From Streptomyces sp. ADI96-02 (GTDB lineage Bacteria > Actinomycetota > Actinomycetes > Streptomycetales > Streptomycetaceae): DNA of 64,000 nucleotides. Positions 58,217 to 64,000 of this stretch are shown here, one piece after another (the stretch's first letter is position 1; every line of letters starts with the position of its first letter). Below the pieces are notes generated by a model that was not told where the DNA came from, did no database searches, and saw only the letters and a list, made by a program, of their open reading frames with translations. The stretch lies in contig NZ_ML123034.1 of NCBI RefSeq assembly GCF_003846185.1, positions 6,609,799 to 6,673,798 on the forward strand, written 5' to 3'. Made by a program: the position numbers and the translations under genes.

Positions 58217-58831
58217 ATGAGCGACGCGAGTGACGCGGTCTCCGGCAAGGACATGAACATCGAGGCGATGGTCGCCACGGTGGGCCTGCAGATCAAAGTC
58301 CTGCGCAAGCTGGCCGGACTCACACTCGACGAACTCAGCCGCCGCTCCTCCGTCTCCACCGGGCTCATCAGCCAGGTGGAGCGCGGCAAGGGGAACCCGT
58401 CCTTCGCGACCCTGGTGCAGATCGCCCACGGCCTCGAAGTACCGGTCGGCCGCCTGTTCCACCTGGCCGAGCAGATCAGCCCCGTCGTACGGCGCGACGA
58501 GCGCCGCACCCTGGACTTCCACAACACCGGCAGCGGTGAACCCGACGACGCCCGCTACGAGTTGCTGACCCCCAGCCTCAACAGCGCCCTCGAAGTCATC
58601 TGGGTGGAGACCCAGCCGGGGCACGACACGAGCAGCACCCCGTTCCGCCACAGCGGCGAGGAGTTCGGCATCGTGCTCTCCGGCGTGAAGGACGTCTATC
58701 TCGACGGAGTACGCCACCGGCTGCACGCCGGAGACTCCATCACGTACTCCTGCAGCATCCCGCACTGGTACGCCAACAGCGGCGACGAGCCCGTGACCTC
58801 GATCTGGGTGATCACTCCGCCCACCTGGTAG
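58217..58831 (+). CDS. XRE-family regulator with C-terminal cupin domain
   Basis: A 204-residue regulator. The helix-turn-helix (about 20-75) reads LRKLAGLTLDELSRRSSVSTG and LISQVERGKGNPSFATL; the cupin domain (about 110-200) has the HSGEEFGIVLSG and SCSIPHWYANSG motifs with conserved histidines that bind a metal or ligand. This type usually senses a small molecule for the operon beside it; here the MHS permease and catabolic genes follow on the same strand. The ATG at 58217 lacks a strong ribosome site. It probably binds the two TGAA-N4-TTCA sites just upstream. Confidence 0.9.
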   Translation: MSDASDAVSGKDMNIEAMVATVGLQIKVLRKLAGLTLDELSRRSSVSTGLISQVERGKGNPSFATLVQIAHGLEVPVGRLFHLAEQISPVVRRDERRTLDFHNTGSGEPDDARYELLTPSLNSALEVIWVETQPGHDTSSTPFRHSGEEFGIVLSGVKDVYLDGVRHRLHAGDSITYSCSIPHWYANSGDEPVTSIWVITPPTW

Positions 58832-58936
58832 TCCCGCGGCCCTCGACGCCCCGCGGCGTCGCGACCCCTTTTGGCCGCGACGCCGATCCCGCACGGCCGA
58901 AACCTGGCCGACGCAATTCCCACCTGCGAGGTGCCC

Positions 58937-60223
58937 ATGGCATCGCTCACCGATCGTTCCCCCGCCTCTCCCGGCGCCCCCTCCCCGCGGCGCACCCTCT
59001 TCGCACTCGGCGGAGGCAACGCCGTCGAGTGGTACGACTGGATGGTCTACGGCCTGCTGGCCTCCTATCTGGGGCCGCAGTTCTTCCCGTCCACCAATCC
59101 GCTCTCCGCCACCCTGTCCGCACTCGCCGTCTTCGCCGTCGGATTCGCCGCGAGACCCGTCGGCGCGCTCGTCTTCGGAACCCTGGCCGACCGCGTCGGC
59201 CGACGCCGCATCATGCTGCTGTCCATCGGCGGCATGGTCGTCAGCACCGCCGTCATCGCCGTACTGCCCACCCACGACAGCATCGGTGTGTGGGCCGGGG
59301 TGATCCTGGTCGCCTGCCGGATCGTGCAGGGGATCTCCACCGGCATCGAGGCCCCGCTGAACTCCGCGTACGTCGTAGAGATGGCCCCCGAGGGCCGGAC
59401 CGCGCGCTACGGCGGCATCATCAGCGTGTACGTCCAGTCCGGCATCATCGCCGCCTCGCTCGTCGCCTTCGTGACGAGCACGGTGCTGGGCGCCACGGCG
59501 ATGGAGGAATGGGGCTGGCGCATCCCCTTCGCCGTCGGGGCCGTCGGCGGCGCGGTCTTCCTGCGGCTGCGCCGGAGCCTCCCCGAGACCCTGCACACCT
59601 CCGGCGAGGCCCCGGCCGCCTCGCGCGTCTGGGCCGACGTCGGCCGCAACAAACTCGCCCTGCTGGCCATCGTCTTCGTCGTGGCCGGCGCGCAGGCGCT
59701 CAACTACACCTGGTCGACCGGACTGCCCAACCTGGCCCGTACCGTCCACGGCGAGAACCCCAGCGCGGTCTTCGCCGTCAGCACCCTCAGCGGACTCTGC
59801 GTCGCGGCGCTCTACCCGCTCGTCGGACGGCTCGCGGACCGCAAACGGATCTCCCGCACCTTCCTCGTCGCCCGGCTCGCGGCCGTACCGCTGGTGTTCG
59901 CCGTCCTCCTCTACCAGGCCCCGGGCATGGTCCTCTTCACGGTCGTGATGATGATCGGGGCGCCCGTCCTCGCCTTCACCATGGGGCTCTACACCACGGT
60001 GTCCGCCACGCTGATGCCGATGAGCTGCCGGGTCACCGGGGTGGGCATCGGCTACGCCGTCGGCGTCGCGGGATTCGGCGGCACTGCCCCGTACATCCTG
60101 CTGTGGCTCCAGGACATCGGGCTGTTCTGGGTGTTCCCGGTGTACGTGGCCGTCCTCTGTCTGCTGAGCGCGCTGTTCTACACGCTCGCCTTCCGCCGCG
60201 GTTCCGTCCGCGTCGGAGGCTGA
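58937..60223 (+). CDS. MHS-family metabolite:proton symporter (MFS)
   Basis: A 428-residue transporter with 12 predicted helices and the MHS group start GGGNAVEWYDWMVYGLLA and ARPVGALVFGTLADRVGRR. Relatives import alpha-ketoglutarate, citrate, shikimate or proline betaine with protons. As the first structural gene after the XRE-cupin regulator, it probably takes up the operon's organic acid substrate. The ATG follows GAGGTG by 5 bases. Confidence 0.9.
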   Translation: MASLTDRSPASPGAPSPRRTLFALGGGNAVEWYDWMVYGLLASYLGPQFFPSTNPLSATLSALAVFAVGFAARPVGALVFGTLADRVGRRRIMLLSIGGMVVSTAVIAVLPTHDSIGVWAGVILVACRIVQGISTGIEAPLNSAYVVEMAPEGRTARYGGIISVYVQSGIIAASLVAFVTSTVLGATAMEEWGWRIPFAVGAVGGAVFLRLRRSLPETLHTSGEAPAASRVWADVGRNKLALLAIVFVVAGAQALNYTWSTGLPNLARTVHGENPSAVFAVSTLSGLCVAALYPLVGRLADRKRISRTFLVARLAAVPLVFAVLLYQAPGMVLFTVVMMIGAPVLAFTMGLYTTVSATLMPMSCRVTGVGIGYAVGVAGFGGTAPYILLWLQDIGLFWVFPVYVAVLCLLSALFYTLAFRRGSVRVGG

Positions 60224-60234
60224 AAGGAGTACCT

Positions 60235-61614
60235 GTGTCTCCGAACCCCGAGAAGTTCTCGGCAGAAACGATTCCTCTCGACGCGGTGGAAGCACCCGTC
60301 GTCCAACGTTCCGACGTGATCGTGGTGGGCGGCGGCCCCGCGGGGGTCAGCGCCGCCGTCTCCGCCGCCCGCAGCGGCGCCACCGTGACCCTGCTCGAAC
60401 GGTACGCGGCCCTGGGCGGCCTCGCCTCCGGCGGAATGGTCCTCGTCCTGGACGACATGGTCAACGGCGACGAGATCACCGTCACCGGAGTCGTCGACGA
60501 ATACGTCGAGCGCCTGACCGCGTTGGGGCTCGCCGTCCACCCGCCGGCCGAGGAGCGCGTCTCGTCGCCGCAGATGTGGGCCAAGTGGGGCCGCTGGGGC
60601 GCCTACGACTTCCACTCGCGGCTCAGCCCCAAACCGATCTGCTACGCGGTCGCGTTCGACCCCGACGGCTGGAAGCGCGTCTCCAACGACCTGGTCCGCG
60701 AGAGCGGGGTCAACCTGCGGCTGCACAGCTGGTTCTCCCGCCCGATCGTCCAGGACGGCGAGATCAGGGGCGTGGTCTGCGAGACCAAGTCCGGCCCGCA
60801 GGCGGTCATGGGCAGCGTCGTCGTCGACACCACCGGTGACATCGACGTGGCATCCCGCGCGGGCGCCGCGCACACCCAGGACAGCTACCTCACCACGCTC
60901 GTCTTCCGCCTCGGCGGAGTCGACACGGACGAGGCGGAACGGTTCGAGCAGGCGCACCCGCGCGAAGTCCGCGCCATCAACAGGAAGATCAAGCGCATGC
61001 TCGGCGGCGCCTGGGAGCTGTGGTGGCTCAAGACGCCCATCCCCGGTGTCGTGTGGTGCAACTGCCCCCACCTGACCGGATTCGACGGCACCGATCCCGC
61101 CTCGCTCACCGAGGCCGAGTTCGAGGCGCGGGCCCGCATCGCCGCCGTGCTCGACACGATCAGGCAGGACCTGCCCGGCTTCTCCGGCACGTATCTGCTC
61201 GACGTCGCCGAGCAGATGGGGGTGCGCCAGACACGACTCCTCCAGGGCGAGTACGTCATGACCAAGGACGACATCACCAGCCGCCGGCACTTCACCGACT
61301 CGGTCGCCCGGGGGAGGGACTACTACTACCCGTACCGCTCGCTGCTGCCCAGGGGCGTGGAACAACTGGTCGTCGCCGGCCGCCACTACTCGGCCACGCC
61401 CGAAGCCCAGCGCATGTCCCGGGAGATCCCGCCGTGCATGGCGATGGGCCAGGCCGCGGGCATCGCCGCCGCGGCGGCCGTCGAGCAGGGCGTCCGCGTC
61501 CGCGACGTCGACCCCGCCGTCATCCAGCGCCGGATGCGCGACCAGGGGGCCGACCCGGGCGACGTACCGGCGGCCAACGCGACCACCGACCAGTCCCAGG
61601 AGGTCCCGGCATGA
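60235..61614 (+). CDS. FAD-dependent oxidoreductase
   Basis: A 459-residue flavoprotein with the FAD motif DVIVVGGGPAGVSAAVSAARSGATV and a C-terminal PPCMAMGQAAGIAAAAAV segment that binds the second half of FAD. It belongs to the FAD_oxidored family (PF12831-like), whose members oxidise or reduce C-C bonds in hydroxy or unsaturated acids. The GTG follows AAAGGAG by 5 bases and starts 11 bases after the permease stop. The ATG of the next gene overlaps its stop codon. Confidence 0.88.
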   Translation: MSPNPEKFSAETIPLDAVEAPVVQRSDVIVVGGGPAGVSAAVSAARSGATVTLLERYAALGGLASGGMVLVLDDMVNGDEITVTGVVDEYVERLTALGLAVHPPAEERVSSPQMWAKWGRWGAYDFHSRLSPKPICYAVAFDPDGWKRVSNDLVRESGVNLRLHSWFSRPIVQDGEIRGVVCETKSGPQAVMGSVVVDTTGDIDVASRAGAAHTQDSYLTTLVFRLGGVDTDEAERFEQAHPREVRAINRKIKRMLGGAWELWWLKTPIPGVVWCNCPHLTGFDGTDPASLTEAEFEARARIAAVLDTIRQDLPGFSGTYLLDVAEQMGVRQTRLLQGEYVMTKDDITSRRHFTDSVARGRDYYYPYRSLLPRGVEQLVVAGRHYSATPEAQRMSREIPPCMAMGQAAGIAAAAAVEQGVRVRDVDPAVIQRRMRDQGADPGDVPAANATTDQSQEVPA

Positions 61615-62798
61615 CCGTCACGCAACAGCTCACCGGCATCACCGTCATCGACTTCACCCAGGTCTACATGGGCCCCTCGTGCACCCAGCTGCTCGGGGAC
61701 TACGGAGCCGACGTGATCAAGATCGAACGCCCGGGAGCCGGTGACACGACCCGGACGACCATCCCCGACCCGGCGGGCCTGGACAACCCGATCTTCCTCT
61801 CCGTCAACCGCAACAAGCGCAGTGTCGCCCTGGACCTGCGCACCCCCGAGGGCCGCGCGGTGGTCGAGGACCTCGTACGCGGAGCCGACGTCGTGGTGAG
61901 CAACTTCCGCGCCGGGGTGATGGAACGCCTCGGCCTCGGCTACGACGCCGTACGACGCCTCAACCCGCGTGCCGTCTGGGCCTCCGGCACCGGATTCGGC
62001 CCCGAGGGACCGTACGCCCACAAGGGCGGACAGGACGCCGTGGCCCAGGCGTACAGCGGCGTCATGTGGCGGCGGAACTCGGAAGAGGACCCGCTCACCC
62101 TCTACCCCACCACCATCTGCGACTACATCACCGGCCAGCACCTCCTCCAGGGCATCCTGCTCGCCCTGCTGCAACGCGAACGCACGGGCGAGGGCCAGCG
62201 CGTCGACGTCAGCATGTACGACTCCATGCTGCACCTGCAGATGCAGGAGGCGTGCCAGCAGCTCATGCGCGGCACCGAGATCAACTGGGCCGCGATGCCG
62301 CTCACCGGCGTGTTCGCCACCACCGACGGGGCGGTGTGCGTCGTCGGCGGCTTCACCCGCAACCCCCTGCGCGCACTGAGCCTCGCCCTCGGGCTGGACG
62401 AGGACCTGTCCGCACGCGGCGATCTCGCCACCCTGGCCCAGCAGTTCGCCGCCAGGCCGCGGCTCCAGCAGATCTTCGCCGAGCGCCTGGCCACGGAATC
62501 CACCGCGCACTGGATCGAACGCCTCGAACAACAGGACATCCTGTGCGCCCCCGTGCACAGCCTCCGCCAGGCCCTCGACGACGAGCAGACCGCGGTGAAC
62601 AACATGATCGTGGAGATGGACCACCCGACCGCCGGCCGGGTTCGCGCCCTCAACGCCCCCATCCGGCTCTCCGCGGCCGGGCCCACCGTACGGCACGTCC
62701 CACCGCGACTCGGCGAGCACGGCGCCGAAGTGCTCACCGCCCTCGGCTACACGCCCGCCGACATCGACCTGCTGCGGGAGAAGGGAGTGCTGGCATGA
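61611..62798 (+). CDS. CaiB/BaiF class III CoA-transferase
   Basis: A 395-residue family III CoA-transferase with the signature VIDFTQVYMGPSCTQLLGDYGADVIKIE and the catalytic aspartate Asp142 in GGQDAVAQ. It would move CoA from an acyl-CoA donor to the imported acid through a mixed anhydride and aspartyl thioester. It overlaps the FAD oxidoreductase stop (ATGA) and is itself overlapped by the enoyl-CoA hydratase start (ATGA), so translation is coupled. The pair CoA-transferase plus hydratase recalls carnitine-type CaiB/CaiD chemistry. Confidence 0.93.
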   Translation: MTVTQQLTGITVIDFTQVYMGPSCTQLLGDYGADVIKIERPGAGDTTRTTIPDPAGLDNPIFLSVNRNKRSVALDLRTPEGRAVVEDLVRGADVVVSNFRAGVMERLGLGYDAVRRLNPRAVWASGTGFGPEGPYAHKGGQDAVAQAYSGVMWRRNSEEDPLTLYPTTICDYITGQHLLQGILLALLQRERTGEGQRVDVSMYDSMLHLQMQEACQQLMRGTEINWAAMPLTGVFATTDGAVCVVGGFTRNPLRALSLALGLDEDLSARGDLATLAQQFAARPRLQQIFAERLATESTAHWIERLEQQDILCAPVHSLRQALDDEQTAVNNMIVEMDHPTAGRVRALNAPIRLSAAGPTVRHVPPRLGEHGAEVLTALGYTPADIDLLREKGVLA

Positions 62799-63649
62799 GG
62801 ACCGACGACGCGCGCCCGCCGACGCCCGAGCCCGGTACCGGGGCGACGGGCGCCGCCGAGATCCACGCCGACGGCGTCCGCTGCACCCGCGACGGACACA
62901 TCGCCCGCGTCACCATCGACCGGCCGCACGTCCTCAACGCCGTCGACCCCGCCGCGCACGCACGGCTGAGGGAGATCTGGGCCGGCATCGAAGCGGACCC
63001 GGACGTCAGGGCCGTCGTCCTGACCGGCGCCGGGCAGCGGTCCTTCTGCACCGGGGCCGACATGTCCGCCGGAGCCGTCGCGGCCTCCGGACTGGAATAC
63101 TGGGCCGGACTCGACCCGGACGGCTTCGGCGCGCTCACCCTGCGCACCACGCTCGACGTCCCGGTGATCGCCAGGGTCAACGGCTACGCGCTCGGCGGAG
63201 GCATGGAACTCGTCCTCGGATGCGACATCGTGATCGCGGCCGAACACGCCTCCTTCGGCCTCACCGAACCCCGCGTCGGGCGCATCCCGCTCGACGGCGG
63301 CGTCGCCCAGCTCCTGCGCCGGCTGCCGCACACCCAGGCCATGGGAATGCTCCTCACGGGGCGTCGCGCACCGGCCGCCGAGATGCACCGGATCGGCCTG
63401 GTCAACGAAGTCGCCGCCGAGGGCGAACTGGACGCCGCCGTCGACCGCTGGACCGCCGACGTCCTGGCCTGCGCCCCCACATCGCTCAGGGCGATCAAGC
63501 AGATGGCCCGCGCCTCGGCCGGACTCTCGCCCCGCGAGGCCCACGCCCTGCGCACCCCCGCTCTCGTCGCCGCCCTGGACAGCGAGGACGCCGTCGAAGG
63601 GGTGCGCGCCTTCCGTGAGAAGCGCGCCCCCCGCTGGCCGGGACGCTGA
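62795..63649 (+). CDS. Enoyl-CoA hydratase/isomerase (crotonase family)
   Basis: A 284-residue crotonase. Oxyanion-hole residues lie in SFCTGADMS and the catalytic segment NGYALGGGMELVLGCD, with the second Glu in GLTEPRVG. It would add water to, or isomerise, the enoyl-CoA made by the preceding CoA-transferase. The first 25 residues are an Ala/Pro/Gly-rich extension. It begins four bases inside the CoA-transferase gene. Confidence 0.93.
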   Translation: MRTDDARPPTPEPGTGATGAAEIHADGVRCTRDGHIARVTIDRPHVLNAVDPAAHARLREIWAGIEADPDVRAVVLTGAGQRSFCTGADMSAGAVAASGLEYWAGLDPDGFGALTLRTTLDVPVIARVNGYALGGGMELVLGCDIVIAAEHASFGLTEPRVGRIPLDGGVAQLLRRLPHTQAMGMLLTGRRAPAAEMHRIGLVNEVAAEGELDAAVDRWTADVLACAPTSLRAIKQMARASAGLSPREAHALRTPALVAALDSEDAVEGVRAFREKRAPRWPGR

Positions 63650-63711
63650 GGACCGTCCGCCCCGAACGCCACCGCCCCTCCGGCCCCGAACCGGCGGGAC
63701 GCCCCCGACCC

Positions 63712-63761
63712 GACCACCCAGGACGTCCCCGATCACCCACGACATTCCGATCACTCACGAC
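63712..63761 (+). repeat. Three direct repeats before DapA-family gene
   Basis: GACCACCCAGGAC (63712), GATCACCCACGAC (63731) and GATCACTCACGAC (63749) form three degenerate 13-base repeats at 18-19-base steps, ending 14 bases before the ATG. The spacing is near two helical turns, so they could be regulator sites or an internal promoter element. Confidence 0.45.
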
Positions 63762-63774
63762 GTAGGGAAACCTC

Positions 63775-64000
63775 ATGGCGCAACCTCTCGCACGCGGAGT
63801 CTGGGGTGTGGTCTCCACACCCTTCCTCGGCTCCGCACTCGACATCGACGAGACCGGCCTGACCCGGCTGGTCCGCCACTACCAGGACATCGGCGTCACC
63901 GGCCTGACCGTCCTCGGCGTCTTCGGCGAAGCGTCCCGACTGGCGTCCGAGGAACGCCGCACCGTCCTGGAGACCGTCGCCGACAGCGTCGACCTGCCGC
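63775..64000 (+). CDS. DapA/dihydrodipicolinate synthase-family lyase, 3' end off window
   Basis: The first 75 residues of a class I aldolase of the DHDPS/N-acetylneuraminate lyase family: GVWGVVSTPF and the GVFGEASRL loop (usually GTTGE) near residue 50 are seen. These TIM-barrel enzymes form a Schiff base with pyruvate and split or form C-C bonds of 2-oxo acids. In this operon it would cleave the hydrated product of the preceding steps. The catalytic lysine lies beyond the window end. The ATG follows TAGGG by 7 bases. Confidence 0.85.
   Translation, partial: MAQPLARGVWGVVSTPFLGSALDIDETGLTRLVRHYQDIGVTGLTVLGVFGEASRLASEERRTVLETVADSVDLP

Overview
The window is high-GC actinobacterial DNA, almost certainly a Streptomyces chromosome. 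Reasons are the very high GC at third codon positions, frequent GTG starts, GGAGG-type ribosome sites, leaderless promoters, a CYP105-type P450 with its 3Fe-4S ferredoxin, a GPP34 protein, and an iterative PKS-NRPS paired with a sterol-desaturase-like gene. I see no tRNA, rRNA, CRISPR array or intact insertion sequence.

Left end (1-11.7 kb, all leftward). A 5'-complete, 3'-truncated single-module PKS-NRPS (KS-AT-DH-KR-ACP-C) and a membrane fatty-acid-hydroxylase/sterol-desaturase protein together look like a polycyclic tetramate macrolactam (PTM) locus that continues beyond base 1. Next to it are a CocE-type serine hydrolase and an ATP-grasp ligase in one transcript.

12-21 kb. PRC-barrel, DinB-like and hypothetical proteins; a lipid-phosphate operon (PAP2-diacylglycerol kinase fusion, YihY/BrkB, PAP2); and a CHASE3 histidine kinase divergent from a response regulator that carries an unusual N-terminal extension.

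21-31 kb. A leftward operon of S-adenosylhomocysteinase-like, adenosine deaminase and Gfo/Idh genes, preceded by a 27-codon ORF with a near-perfect ribosome site; then a YbdK-type ligase, an MFS exporter, a DUF998 protein, P450 plus ferredoxin, and a secreted HAD phosphatase.

31-49 kb. Aldehyde dehydrogenase, DUF6624, a secreted protein, a FUSC exporter, DhaK-DhaL with a HAD phosphatase, about 1.1 kb without a recognisable gene, a divergent PadR/DHA2-MFS pair, a carotenoid oxygenase, Dps with a lysine/alanine tail, an HTH-coiled coil-REC regulator, and a LysR-centred divergon (VOC, SnoaL-like, JAMM metalloprotease on one side; LysR and VOC on the other).

49-58 kb. A GPP34 protein, then a compact lanthipeptide locus (53-residue precursor plus 914-residue lyase-kinase-cyclase with Zn-ligand cysteines, class IV-like), a secreted repeat protein, and an unassigned trio of thymidylate-kinase-like, large FAD/NAD(P)-binding and MazG-like genes.

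58-64 kb. A rightward catabolic operon: XRE-cupin regulator, MHS permease, FAD oxidoreductase, CaiB/BaiF CoA-transferase, enoyl-CoA hydratase, and a DapA-family lyase cut by the window end. It probably imports a small organic acid, activates it with CoA, hydrates it and cleaves it. The substrate is unknown.
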